Assembly: GCF_902829255.1 (NCBI RefSeq)
Contig: NZ_CADEPK010000300.1
Location: 1-45,458 of the forward strand
DNA from: Metabacillus niabensis
GTDB lineage: Bacteria > Bacillota > Bacilli > Bacillales > Bacillaceae
Direction: 5' to 3'
DNA: 45,458 nucleotides
Each line of letters opens with the position of its first letter. The first letter of the stretch is position 1. The notes beneath the pieces were generated by a model. That model worked only from the letters and a program-made list of their open reading frames with translations. It was not told where the DNA came from and did not search any database. The position numbers were made by a program, and so were the translations under genes. Positions 9,084-17,808 of this stretch are shown here, in pieces.

Positions 9084-9959
9084 TTAGTTTACCTTAACTG
9101 CCTCATCAAATAAGACGCGACCTTCCTGAATTAGCAATTGTCCTGATGGCTGATTTGATAAAGTCCATTCTAAGACTGCCTTTTTTAATTGATTTGCTAA
9201 AAGACGATCAATAGCAGTTGGATATGGTCCACCACATTGTGACTCTTCAATTTCAACCACCTTCCAGTCTAGGTCAAAATCCTGAAAATGTACAGCCAAT
9301 GCATTCGGATCGACTGATTCATTCATTAGGAAAAACGTATATGTCTCATCATTTGCTTCTTTGTTGCGAATATGCTCTTTTAATTGTGCAATTTTTTCCT
9401 CACTAACGTTGTCAACAACCTCTGCCTCAACAGCTAGCGCTGAATTCGTTAATAATGCTGATATACCTTGACCTGGGATTTGGATATTAAATAATCGAAC
9501 CTTCCCGTATAATAAAGAGCTCGCTGTATCTCTAACACTTTCAATACATTCGACAATTGAATTTAACGCTGTATCATATCCAAGCGTAAATTGGTTGCCC
9601 TTAATATTATTAAAAATACTGACCGGAACATACAAGTGATTTGCTGTAAAGGAAATATTTTTCGCTTCATTTCCACCTAATACGATAATTTTATCTAAGG
9701 CAGATAGCTCCTCGGAAATTTCCTTCGTATGTTCATTCCAAGCCTCGATTGGGAAGCTAGTCAATACATTTCGATGCGAACTTAACTGACTAGTCGAATT
9801 CTTTACCGTCAAATCATTAAGTTCAATTCTTTTTGAAAATTTATTATATTCAAGCCCAAAAACCGTTTCCCCTTGTTTAGCCAATCCGTCAATAAGAGGA
9901 CGAACGATTAGACTTGTACCTGCTGAAGCCAAACCTAAATGAACTAAACCTATTTTCAT
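9084..9959 (-). CDS. Degenerate phosphofructokinase-family protein (probable pseudoenzyme)
   Basis: A 291-residue protein with no obvious enzyme name that aligns by eye along the whole length of bacterial 6-phosphofructokinase. 'IGLVHLGLASAGTSLIVRPL' fits the N-terminal GGDAPGMN region, 'YDTALNSIVECIESVRDTASS' fits the fructose-6-phosphate region, and 'QCGGPYPTAIDRLLANQL' fits the C-terminal RGGSPTAFDR region. The catalytic positions have changed: GGDG is GGNE (95-98), the TIDND motif with the catalytic Asp is SIFNN (114-118), and MGR is PGQ (162-164). It is therefore unlikely to be an active kinase. It is intact, has a proper ribosome site and precedes tkt in an operon, so a sugar-phosphate-sensing or regulatory role is possible (inference). 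Confidence 0.72.
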   Translation of the reverse strand: MKIGLVHLGLASAGTSLIVRPLIDGLAKQGETVFGLEYNKFSKRIELNDLTVKNSTSQLSSHRNVLTSFPIEAWNEHTKEISEELSALDKIIVLGGNEAKNISFTANHLYVPVSIFNNIKGNQFTLGYDTALNSIVECIESVRDTASSLLYGKVRLFNIQIPGQGISALLTNSALAVEAEVVDNVSEEKIAQLKEHIRNKEANDETYTFFLMNESVDPNALAVHFQDFDLDWKVVEIEESQCGGPYPTAIDRLLANQLKKAVLEWTLSNQPSGQLLIQEGRVLFDEAVKVN

Positions 9960-10096
9960 TCGACGTAACCTCCCTTACACAGAAATTCCGTTCAACACAA
10001 AGTGAACAATTGTTACCATAGTTAGTATACATGAAAGGAGGAAAAAGATAAATAATAAAAAACGGTAATTTTCAAAAAATATCGACTTTATCTGTT

Positions 10097-11221
10097 CTAG
10101 CTTTTTCTATCAGCTATTGGGAGGCGAATGATAAAGGATGTAAACTTATCATTTGATTCACATAAAATCGTTCCATTATGTTTTTCGATTATCGTCTTAC
10201 AAACGTAGAGCCCGATCCCTGTTCCAATCCTTTTCGTCGTGTAAAAAGGTTCAAAGATCGCCTCTCTCCTCTCATCTGGAATTTTTGGTCCATTGTTTGT
10301 AATCGAAAAGATGATTACATCATCCTTTTTGTCACTTTTTATCGATATAACCCCTTTTGCTGATCGTTCCTTTATTGCATCTATTGAATTTAGAATGATA
10401 TTTACTAGCACTTGTTTAATTTCGTCTTTAACAGCAAAAATCATACAGGCTGGATCAATTTCCGTATTTATCTCAACATCAGCATCTACAATGCTTGGGT
10501 ATAAAAAGGATAAAATTTCGTTAAGAAGCTCCTCTATTCGAATTTCTTCTGGATGGTTCACAACATTTTCTAACCTTGAAACATGAAGAAATTGTGTGAT
10601 CCGAAAATTTAATTGATCTAATTCATGTTCGATGGTTTCCATATATTTCAACGAGGGGTTTTCTAGCTTCAACAGCTTCATAAAGCCCATGACCGCAGTA
10701 AGTGGATTTCGAAACTCGTGTACAAAGCTTGAGGACATTTGACCAAGAAGTGTTAACCGATCCTGATGAGATTGATTGACAAAGACCATTTTCTTTTTTA
10801 GTTCACGATCTTTTATTTCGGCGTATCTCGTTACAGCATGGTAACAAAATTGATCAAAGTGAAGATTTACTTTTTCAATTACTCTATGTAACTCATTATG
10901 AGATAGTCCAGACTTCATAAAAGCTGATAATACTAGACGTCTCCCCACGTTTACATTATAGACAAGTTCTCCAATGTTCCTGCTGATTAACACGCGATCC
11001 TCCGCTACCCTATACGCAAGCTCCTTCATTGCTTCTTCGGAAACAGATTCAAGTAATACCTTTTTTAGCAAGCTATACATAGCCAGTCCATTTCGTTTGA
11101 CGATTTCATTCTTGTTTATATCTTCATCCTCTAATATAATCGTTTCCTGCCAAATTTTAATAAATTCGTGTTCATACTGCTCTAGATATCGAACTAACTT
11201 TTCCTCTGTTGTTAAATTCAT
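10097..11221 (-). CDS. Orphan sensor histidine kinase with HisK_N-like sensor domain (sporulation-kinase type)
   Basis: Cytoplasmic histidine kinase of 374 residues. Residues 1-145 form an all-helical domain starting 'MNLTTEEKLVRYLEQYEHEF', resembling the HisK_N globin-like sensor of Bacillus anthracis sporulation kinase BA2291 and its plasmid antagonists. The kinase core follows: phospho-acceptor His168 in 'FVHEFRNPLTAVMGF', the N-box 'NIILNSIDAI' near Asn278, and the G-boxes 'FYTTKRIGTGIGLYV' near 327-340. No membrane helix and no partner regulator gene is present, as expected for a kinase feeding Spo0F. The open frame extends 31 codons upstream, but a strong GGTGGGGGAG site sits just before the internal ATG chosen here. 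Confidence 0.82.
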   Translation of the reverse strand: MNLTTEEKLVRYLEQYEHEFIKIWQETIILEDEDINKNEIVKRNGLAMYSLLKKVLLESVSEEAMKELAYRVAEDRVLISRNIGELVYNVNVGRRLVLSAFMKSGLSHNELHRVIEKVNLHFDQFCYHAVTRYAEIKDRELKKKMVFVNQSHQDRLTLLGQMSSSFVHEFRNPLTAVMGFMKLLKLENPSLKYMETIEHELDQLNFRITQFLHVSRLENVVNHPEEIRIEELLNEILSFLYPSIVDADVEINTEIDPACMIFAVKDEIKQVLVNIILNSIDAIKERSAKGVISIKSDKKDDVIIFSITNNGPKIPDERREAIFEPFYTTKRIGTGIGLYVCKTIIEKHNGTILCESNDKFTSFIIRLPIADRKS

Positions 11222-11387
11222 GCTCCCCCACCGCTTTCGTTGTTTGAAATACCTATATAAAATTTTGACAAAATCCGATAAAAACCTTTTTTTGCTTAAG
11301 ATTTTTTTCTTCAATGCTTACTTTACGTTTCCGTTCCTATTAACATGGCTTAAAAAATAACACTGTTCATACACATCACCAAAATGA

Positions 11388-11424
11388 AAAAAGTGTTCGT
11401 CACACATAAAGTGACAAACACTTA
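11388..11424 (-). terminator. Terminator ending the cobalamin operon
   Basis: A 13-bp near-perfect stem (arms about 11391-11403 and 11411-11423, one mismatch) is followed on the minus strand by TTTTTTC. It overlaps the stop codon of the ECF S-component gene, so transcription ends almost with translation. Confidence 0.88.
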
Positions 11425-12105
11425 TTCAAGCAAACCGTATTTTTTTCTAAACCGCTGCAATATTTTTATCCAGCTATTTGCAAAAACAATGATAAAAAAC
11501 GCATTAGAGACAGCATGAGCTAAATCAAAATAAATGCTTGCCGCATAATACTTAATGACTTCCTCTAAACGAAAATTATCGCCGAGACTTACGACATACC
11601 ATAAATTCATAATCCAACCATATACTATTCCAGAGGTAAATCCATAAATAACTCTTCCATATGTCCTTTGCATAAACGATGTATTCCGTAAAAATCCCGC
11701 AACCAAACCGAGCATTCCCCATGAATACATTTGCCAAGGTGTCCAAGGACCTTGCCCTAAAAACAAATTAGATACTAATGCAGCAAGCGCCCCAACAACA
11801 AAGCCACTTTCTGCTCCAAAGACAAGTCCCGTCATGATGATGACAAATGATGTAGGCTGCACACTGGGGATCGCGGCAAATGGTACACGGCTTACTGCAG
11901 CAATTGCAGCTAATACCGCTAGCATGACAAGCTCTCTCCCAGTGACACGCCTTTTCTCAAAGCGAATAACAAAAGGGAGAAACGTTAATAAAGTGATGAT
12001 TCCACTTACTAGCAAAAAATGCCTGTTAACAAGAAGTGGTGTCAAAATAAGAAGGCAGCCAATAATGACAATGCTCGAAATAAGGATTACTCGTGTACGC
12101 GCCAA
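11422..12105 (-). CDS. ECF transporter S component, probably for cobalamin (CbrT-like)
   Basis: A 227-residue integral membrane protein with about six helices, the substrate-binding subunit of an energy-coupling-factor transporter. Typical features are the helix-1 segment 'ELVMLAVLAAIAAVSRVPFA', the small-residue-rich 'GAESGFVVGALAALVSNLFLG' and 'GPWTPWQMYSWGMLGLVAGF', found in S components placed beside cobalamin genes. An extra hydrophobic N-terminal part (residues 5-45) precedes the core. I chose a TTG start at 12105 because the GGAGG ribosome site lies inside the end of the ATPase gene, whose last 19 bases overlap this gene; upstream extension would only read the ATPase in another frame. 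Vitamin B12 as substrate is inferred from the riboswitch and the neighbours. Confidence 0.82.
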   Translation of the reverse strand: MARTRVILISSIVIIGCLLILTPLLVNRHFLLVSGIITLLTFLPFVIRFEKRRVTGRELVMLAVLAAIAAVSRVPFAAIPSVQPTSFVIIMTGLVFGAESGFVVGALAALVSNLFLGQGPWTPWQMYSWGMLGLVAGFLRNTSFMQRTYGRVIYGFTSGIVYGWIMNLWYVVSLGDNFRLEEVIKYYAASIYFDLAHAVSNAFFIIVFANSWIKILQRFRKKYGLLE

Positions 12106-13736
12106 TATTCCTTTGCCTCCTCTACCGTTAATACACTCGGTACATCGCTTCCTCTCGTCATCCGATTGAGTACAGTTGTATAAAATGCATTTCCCTGAAA
12201 AAAGTCCTTTGCTGCCGCTGCAGTTGTAATGGACCCTTGGAACATCATTGCACATCTTGTTGCATATTTTGCGGCGAATTCAATATCATGTGTTACCATG
12301 ACAATTGTTAAGCCCTCATTCTGTAATGACTTTAATAAATCGCCAAATCTTAACTTTGCCTCTGGATCAAGACCTTTTGTCGGCTCATCAACAAGGAGAA
12401 GCTTTGGTTTTGCTAAAAGCACCCCTGCAAGTGCGGCTTTCTGCATTTCTCCTCCACTTACATCGTATGGATGGTGATGCTTAATATGGTGAAGCTGAAA
12501 AACATCAGCTAACCGTTCAATTTCCGCTTTTCCCTTTTCAAGTTGCTGAAGCTTTATAATCTCTAGCCATTCGGACTCAATTGTATCCTGTACAAAAAAC
12601 AGCTTTGGGTTTTGTGGGAGATAGCCAATTTCAGTTGGTAACTGTCTTTTTCTCTTTTTCCCTTGATAATAGACTGAGCCACACTGCGCCTTTTCAAGAC
12701 CTGCCATAATTTTTAATAATGTTGATTTTCCAGTCCCATTTGCCCCAACAATTGAAAGCCATTCTCCTTGATAGACTGTTAACGATAACCGATCAAGAAT
12801 TTTCGCAGTATCCTTATCATATTGAAAATCAATATCCTTTAATTTCAACAGTTCCTCTGAAAACCTTTTTGCTATGTTAGGCACTGTTACTGCTTCAACC
12901 TTGTGCTTCTTAAGCCAGCTCTTACCTTCCTTTACCGACAATGGAATCAGTTCATTCTGGATCACCTTTGAATGCTCAATATATAATCTTGCTGGACTTG
13001 GTAAATAAGGATATAACGGATGATTTCTGTTTTGAGCAAGGCTGCTGATTACCTCTCTCGGGTGATCAAATGCAGCAATTTCACCCTCAACTAAGACTAT
13101 CGTTCGATCGGCAATCCCGAAAAGCTCCTCCAACCGATGCTCTGCAATTATGACAGTTATCCCAAACTCTTCATTCATCGTTTGCAGCATGCCGATAAAT
13201 TCTCTTGCTGCTACCGGATCTAATTGTGATGTCGGCTCATCAAGCAATAACAATTTAGGCTCTAGCAATAAGACAGAGGCTAAGTTAACCAATTGCTTCT
13301 GTCCACCTGATAACTCATGTGTTTTGCGATTTAGCAAGCCTTCTAGCCCGAAGAAATGAACAATTTCTGCAACACGCTTTCTCATTTCCTCCGTCGATGC
13401 TCCCATATTCTCCAGGCCAAAAATCAGCTCCTGTAACACATTATCCATGACAATTTGATTTTCCGGATCTTGAAAAACCATTCCAATATTTTGTGCCATC
13501 TGCTCTGCCGATGCCGTCGATAAAGCTTGTCCTTCAAGGAAAAACTCTCCTTCTATCGTACCGTGTGGAGCAATTTCTCGTTTGATTAGCCTTAGTAAGG
13601 TAGATTTTCCGCTTCCAGATGGCCCACATAATACAATAAACTCACCTTGTTGAATCGTAAACGAAAGATCATTTACAACACGCTTCTTTTCATCAGGATA
13701 TGTAAAGCTTACATGCTTCGCTTCCAAAAATGCCAT
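12087..13736 (-). CDS. Fused double ATPase of an ECF transporter (EcfA-EcfA')
   Basis: A 549-residue protein with two complete ABC ATPase domains. Domain 1 has Walker A 'GPSGSGKS' (38-45), signature 'LSGGQ' (142-146) and Walker B 'LLLLDEP' (162-168); domain 2 has 'GANGTGKS' (331-338), 'VSGGE' (426-430) and 'LLLVDEP'. Many ECF systems use two separate ATPases; here they are fused by a linker at about 240-300. The gene overlaps the T-component gene before it (28 bases) and the S-component gene after it, indicating translational coupling. The fusion makes this a dedicated module rather than the shared ecfA1A2T of the ribosomal cluster. It powers uptake by the neighbouring S component. Confidence 0.93.
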   Translation of the reverse strand: MAFLEAKHVSFTYPDEKKRVVNDLSFTIQQGEFIVLCGPSGSGKSTLLRLIKREIAPHGTIEGEFFLEGQALSTASAEQMAQNIGMVFQDPENQIVMDNVLQELIFGLENMGASTEEMRKRVAEIVHFFGLEGLLNRKTHELSGGQKQLVNLASVLLLEPKLLLLDEPTSQLDPVAAREFIGMLQTMNEEFGITVIIAEHRLEELFGIADRTIVLVEGEIAAFDHPREVISSLAQNRNHPLYPYLPSPARLYIEHSKVIQNELIPLSVKEGKSWLKKHKVEAVTVPNIAKRFSEELLKLKDIDFQYDKDTAKILDRLSLTVYQGEWLSIVGANGTGKSTLLKIMAGLEKAQCGSVYYQGKKRKRQLPTEIGYLPQNPKLFFVQDTIESEWLEIIKLQQLEKGKAEIERLADVFQLHHIKHHHPYDVSGGEMQKAALAGVLLAKPKLLLVDEPTKGLDPEAKLRFGDLLKSLQNEGLTIVMVTHDIEFAAKYATRCAMMFQGSITTAAAAKDFFQGNAFYTTVLNRMTRGSDVPSVLTVEEAKEYWRVHE

Positions 13737-14596
13737 CGTATCCCCTCCCTTCCTTCAATTAAAAGCGGTGAACTTAAATATATGAAATAAAGAAACAGAT
13801 AAAACCATTCTCTTCCTTGAATCGACATCGTTTCTAGTATTGGATAAATACTTAACACTCCATCACCTAGCCACCAACCAAATAACGCTATCGTAAACAG
13901 TGCAAGGATGTAAATGATCGCTAGCAAATCCTTCCCCTTCAGCTTATAAGGCGTATACTTACTTCGTTTTTTCACTCCATACCCTCTGGCCGCCATTGAA
14001 TCTGCTGTTTGAATCGCATCCTCCAATGACCATGTAAGCAATATTTGCACGAGCAAGATGCCGTTTTTCGCTCGTTCCTTTAGCTTTCCTTCAATTACTG
14101 AAAGGCCTTTCCCTTTTTGGACAACCTCAATTTCCTTCAATCGTCTTCGTAATAGAGGGACAAACCTCATCGAAAGCATTGTCAGCAATGCCCATTGTGG
14201 TAACCATTTTGCAAATAAAAATAAAAATTTATCTGCGGTTATCACATGATTATACGAGGCAAACAAAACGATAAGAGTAAAAATGGACAATGCCAAAATA
14301 AGACCCTGGATTACCGCCTCAAGCATAATCGGGTTATGATGGAAATAAAACAAAATATGTGTTCCGCGATGATTAATAAGTGGATTTATAAGTAAAAAAA
14401 AGCCGGTCAGGATGATTAGCATCTTAAACCAATTTTTTAACGCTTTCCCTTTATCTAATTGATAATTAAATAAAATAAAAATAATTGCGCCAACAAGCAA
14501 AAACACCGGATGCTTATAAAGCATAACCAGTGCTGCTGCCCCAACATAATATAAAAAAAGTACAAAAGGGTGGAAAGCATGAACCCCTCTAGACAT
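13709..14596 (-). CDS. ECF transporter T component (EcfT/CbiQ family)
   Basis: A 295-residue membrane protein of the CbiQ/EcfT family, the scaffold that couples the ATPases to the S component. About six hydrophobic segments are interrupted by a cytoplasmic coupling region; the typical Ala-Arg-Gly motif appears as 'MAARGYG' (201-207), preceded by 'RFVPLLRRRLKEIE' at 144-157. The ATG overlaps the stop of the upstream lipoprotein gene by one base (TAATG), and its 3' end overlaps the ATPase gene. The run of overlaps from 15486 to 11422 marks one translational unit. Confidence 0.92.
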   Translation of the reverse strand: MSRGVHAFHPFVLFLYYVGAAALVMLYKHPVFLLVGAIIFILFNYQLDKGKALKNWFKMLIILTGFFLLINPLINHRGTHILFYFHHNPIMLEAVIQGLILALSIFTLIVLFASYNHVITADKFLFLFAKWLPQWALLTMLSMRFVPLLRRRLKEIEVVQKGKGLSVIEGKLKERAKNGILLVQILLTWSLEDAIQTADSMAARGYGVKKRSKYTPYKLKGKDLLAIIYILALFTIALFGWWLGDGVLSIYPILETMSIQGREWFYLFLYFIYLSSPLLIEGREGIRWHFWKRSM

Positions 14597-15486
14597 TACT
14601 TTTCATCCTCTACATAATTCGTCGTATAAATCCATTGTACTGTATCCCCATTTTTCACTTGGACTGCACCTGAACTTCTCGTTAATTTCACACCATTCTT
14701 TTTAACCATCCAGCCACTTAAAGGTCCTTTATCAAATTCATATAGGTTATTTATCCCTTCCACATAAGCTGAAGAACCACTCCCAGTAACACTAACTTGA
14801 ATTCCTCTTTGCTTAAGAATGGCTAGCGTTACATCTATTACTGTTTGCCCTTCTTTTATTTCAACCTTTGTAGGTGACAAAATTGTCCCAGTATCACTAA
14901 CTACTGATACAGTTACCGTCTGTTTTGGTTCTGCCTTCTGAGTTGGTGTTGTTTGCTGCTTATTAGGTGTAGCTGCAGGCTTAGTCGGTTGTTTAGTCGG
15001 TTGTTTCTCTTCAGTTGGTTTAGTCGTTGGCGTCTTCTTTGTTGATTGATCCGCGCTATTTGTCGTTGTATTATTTGAAGCTGTGTTATTTGTTGTTGAT
15101 TTATTTGGTGTCGCTGTATTTTCCTTACCTGTTGTCTCGTTCGTGTTTGTTGAAGTTTTTGGTGCTGTATTTATCGTTTCGTTCTTTTTCGTATTTGATG
15201 ATGGTTCTGTATTTTCCACAGACTTTTGAGTGCCGGCTGAATCATCTTTTGCTTCCCCATCAGTCTCCTGCTTTTCTTCTATATTATTCGCCGCATCCGT
15301 TTGCTTTGATTCAGCTTTTTTATCGGCCTGCTCCTCTTTATCCTGAGTATCGGCTACATTTTCCTCTGAAGCCTTTTCTCCAGCTGCGGATTGGTCTGTC
15401 ATTGGAACAACTTCATCCTTTGCACAACCGGACATAAAAACAAAAAAAGATAGAAGAGCAATCAACATTATTTTCCCCATCTTCAT
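14596..15486 (-). CDS. Lipoprotein with a DUF4430 (transcobalamin beta-like) domain, probable cobalamin relay protein
   Basis: A 296-residue secreted lipoprotein: a signal sequence with lipobox 'FMSGC' (acylated Cys21), then a flexible low-complexity stretch (about 30-205, rich in Thr, Asn, Lys, Pro and Gln) that could span the wall, then one globular domain at about 205-290. That domain fits DUF4430, the fold of the C-terminal beta domain of transcobalamin and intrinsic factor: 'VEIKEGQTVIDVTLAILKQ', 'GPLSGWMVKKNG' and 'VQVKNGDTVQWIY'. It sits between the surface protein gene and the ECF genes of a cobalamin-riboswitch operon, and I infer that it passes cobalamin to the S component. An AGGAGG site lies 8 bases before the ATG. 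Confidence 0.82.
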   Translation of the reverse strand: MKMGKIMLIALLSFFVFMSGCAKDEVVPMTDQSAAGEKASEENVADTQDKEEQADKKAESKQTDAANNIEEKQETDGEAKDDSAGTQKSVENTEPSSNTKKNETINTAPKTSTNTNETTGKENTATPNKSTTNNTASNNTTTNSADQSTKKTPTTKPTEEKQPTKQPTKPAATPNKQQTTPTQKAEPKQTVTVSVVSDTGTILSPTKVEIKEGQTVIDVTLAILKQRGIQVSVTGSGSSAYVEGINNLYEFDKGPLSGWMVKKNGVKLTRSSGAVQVKNGDTVQWIYTTNYVEDEK

Positions 15487-15569
15487 TTCAAAAACCTCCT
15501 ATCTCCATTACAGTACAAATTGTCTTTTCTAAGAATTTCATAAACAAGCTGTGGCATAAAAAATAGGAA

Positions 15570-15600
15570 AACGCCCTCTAAGGATTAAGAGGGCATTTCT
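15570..15600 (-). terminator. Intercistronic hairpin after the surface-protein gene
   Basis: A perfect 7-bp GC-rich stem (GCCCTCT/AGAGGGC, about 15573-15595) followed on the minus strand by GTTTTCC and then TTTTTT. It lies immediately after the surface protein's stop and before the lipoprotein gene, so it probably lowers transcription into the transporter part of the operon. Confidence 0.7.
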
Positions 15601-15601
15601 A

Positions 15602-17641
15602 TTAAGCGTTTTGCGAGCGACGTCTAGTATAAATAAGTACAGCAGTTCCTATAACCGCAATAACAACACCGATGACAATTAAGTTATAAAGTGGTGTTGC
15701 TGTATTTGGAAGCTGATGTCCTTCCGCTTTTTGTGACAGTTCTACATTGCTATTTCCTTCATTCTGATTTACTTTCGAATTATCGGTGTTTGAAGCTTCA
15801 TTATCAGTTGCTGGAACAGGCTTGTTATTCTCAACTGGAGCCTCTGGTGCTGGTGTCTCAACTTTATTATCGCTATCCTCTTCAGGTACTACTACTTCTG
15901 TATCTGGTTGAGAAAATTGATAGATTGAGCTTTTTCCTTCATTTAGATAATCCTGATATGCTAATAACGCTAAAAGCGCTTGTGTGCTTGCCATATAATC
16001 GGATTCATTATCAGCAAGTAAATGAGCAAACCCTCCATCTTCTTGCTTAAATGTTAAAAGGTGCTGAATTAGGTTTATATGATTAGAAGCTGATTCTACA
16101 GTCGATTGCTTCGTAAACTGTTCCCCTGTTGGATCAACACCAACAGCTGTTAATCCAATAATGACTTGTGCAGTTGTTTCACTGGCGTCTCCACCGTTAT
16201 ATTCGTCACTAAATCCTCCATCATTATCCTGCTCATTAGCAATCCACTCAACTGCCTTATTAATTGCAGACTTAACATTTTCTTGGTCTTGATATGGAGC
16301 TAATGCTGTAAGGATCATAGCTGTAATATCGATACTTTCCTTACTGTTAGGTGCTAATGACCAGCCACCAGATTCAAGTTGTTCATTTAATAAATACTTA
16401 ACAAGAGCTTCTCTTGTCCATTTTGCATTACTTGGAATTTCATAATTCCCACTGTCAAGAGCAATTAATGCATAAGCAACTCCGTTATTTCCTTGAATAG
16501 TCATCCGCTCATTATTATAAATTTTTTCTACTAAATCATAGCCAACAAAACTTTTGGCATCTACATTAGCAGAAGTTAAGCTTAAAACAATTTTCTCATA
16601 ATCTGTAACATTTCTATAGACACCATCTCGATCAATTATTTCTTTTTTAAGCTCTTCTATATATGATTTTGGTAATTCATCGCCAACAATATTTAAAGCA
16701 ACTGCTGTCATATGGTCTTGAATACCATTTGTTGTAAAATATTTGTCAGCTAAATGATTGATAGTAGCATTTACTGTTTCTTTTGTGACAGGGTCAGCTT
16801 CAGGTTGTGGTTCTGGATTTGGTTCTGGGGTTGGGGTTGGATTTGGACTTTCCTCTTCAGGTAGCCCATTACCTGTATCTGGCTCCTCTTCCTCTCCTGA
16901 ACCTTCATCATCTACCTTTGGTAATCTTAATTCAATATGATCACCACTTTTAGGAATATATGAAGAAAGGCCTTCCATCATTGAAATACCATTTAAATTA
17001 ACACTCCAATAATCTGTCTCACCTAGCTCTGTGTTCCCTATATTATTTATAAAGGCAAACCAAGTTGAATCGATTGATGCATCTACTTCGACATTAGCTA
17101 ATTTCCCTGCTAGCTTTACTGCATCATAGCCACTTGAACCTTTAAAAACGGATACCGTTTCATCAAGTATTTTATTTCCCTTTTGATCGATTGCTGATAC
17201 TGTCACATCAACCTGTTCATATGGATAGCCTGACACTTTAAAGAGAAGGCTATCACCATTTTTTACAGAATAGCCATCAGCTCCTACTGTAGCAGGTTCA
17301 CCATTAATACTGAGCGTCCAATATTGCCCTGCAGGTAATGTAACATTCCCTATATTATTTATAAATGGTCCGTATGTCGGATCTATTGGTGCATCTAATG
17401 GAATATCTTTCGCTTCTGTTATTTCCTTAAGTACATCATATGCAGTTTGTCCTTCCTTTATATTTACAGCTGTTAAAGGTAAAACTGCCTCTCCATTGTG
17501 GTCAACAGCTGAAATTGTTGCTCCGTTTTCTAACGATGCTGCTTCAACGTTTTGTGGAGTAAACGAAACAACTTGAAAGATTGCAAGTAACATAATCATA
17601 AAAATAGCAATAAACCGTTGTGACAAGTATTGTTTGTTCAA
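15602..17641 (-). CDS. Cell-wall-anchored transcobalamin/intrinsic-factor-like protein
   Basis: A 679-residue secreted protein. Residues 1-35 are a signal peptide. Two DUF4430 domains follow (about 40-138 and 142-241), each with an 'INNIGN' turn (94-99 and 199-204), a YW...NG strand and a GD turn. After a Pro/Glu linker (245-285) comes an all-helical domain (about 286-570) with three toroid repeats of the 'GGW/GGF...A..AL' type (near 425, 475 and 535). A second linker leads to the sorting signal LPNTA (644-648), a membrane helix and a basic tail. DUF4430 and the helical toroid are the two domain types of animal intrinsic factor/transcobalamin, here in reversed order. LPNTA suggests a class D-type sortase, which is not in the window. 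The leader holds a cobalamin riboswitch, supporting a role in B12 capture. Confidence 0.85.
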   Translation of the reverse strand: MNKQYLSQRFIAIFMIMLLAIFQVVSFTPQNVEAASLENGATISAVDHNGEAVLPLTAVNIKEGQTAYDVLKEITEAKDIPLDAPIDPTYGPFINNIGNVTLPAGQYWTLSINGEPATVGADGYSVKNGDSLLFKVSGYPYEQVDVTVSAIDQKGNKILDETVSVFKGSSGYDAVKLAGKLANVEVDASIDSTWFAFINNIGNTELGETDYWSVNLNGISMMEGLSSYIPKSGDHIELRLPKVDDEGSGEEEEPDTGNGLPEEESPNPTPTPEPNPEPQPEADPVTKETVNATINHLADKYFTTNGIQDHMTAVALNIVGDELPKSYIEELKKEIIDRDGVYRNVTDYEKIVLSLTSANVDAKSFVGYDLVEKIYNNERMTIQGNNGVAYALIALDSGNYEIPSNAKWTREALVKYLLNEQLESGGWSLAPNSKESIDITAMILTALAPYQDQENVKSAINKAVEWIANEQDNDGGFSDEYNGGDASETTAQVIIGLTAVGVDPTGEQFTKQSTVESASNHINLIQHLLTFKQEDGGFAHLLADNESDYMASTQALLALLAYQDYLNEGKSSIYQFSQPDTEVVVPEEDSDNKVETPAPEAPVENNKPVPATDNEASNTDNSKVNQNEGNSNVELSQKAEGHQLPNTATPLYNLIVIGVVIAVIGTAVLIYTRRRSQNA

Positions 17642-17698
17642 AGAATAACTCCTCCTTTATATGTTTTCCCTTTCTTAACTTAAAGAAAGCAATGCAAC

Positions 17699-17727
17699 AA
17701 AAAAACACCCCTATGCAGAGATGTGTT
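17699..17727 (-). terminator. Riboswitch-controlled terminator (expression platform)
   Basis: Arms AACACATC (17720-17727) and GGGGTGTT (17704-17711), with one mismatch and one wobble, are followed on the minus strand by a T7 run at 17699-17705. It lies between the cobalamin aptamer and the surface-protein start codon, where a ligand-promoted terminator would be expected. Confidence 0.72.
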
Positions 17728-17808
17728 TGTTACAACGATATATAGATAAGAGCTATCTACTTCTTTGTTCTCAAACATCATCCCTATCCGCGTAGGTTAT
17801 TGATGACA

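Noticed and set aside
12106-12255. N-terminal extension of the ECF S component with several cysteines
   Set aside because: This part is the ATPase coding sequence read in another frame; it has no ribosome site and does not resemble S components, so the Cys-rich stretch is not real.
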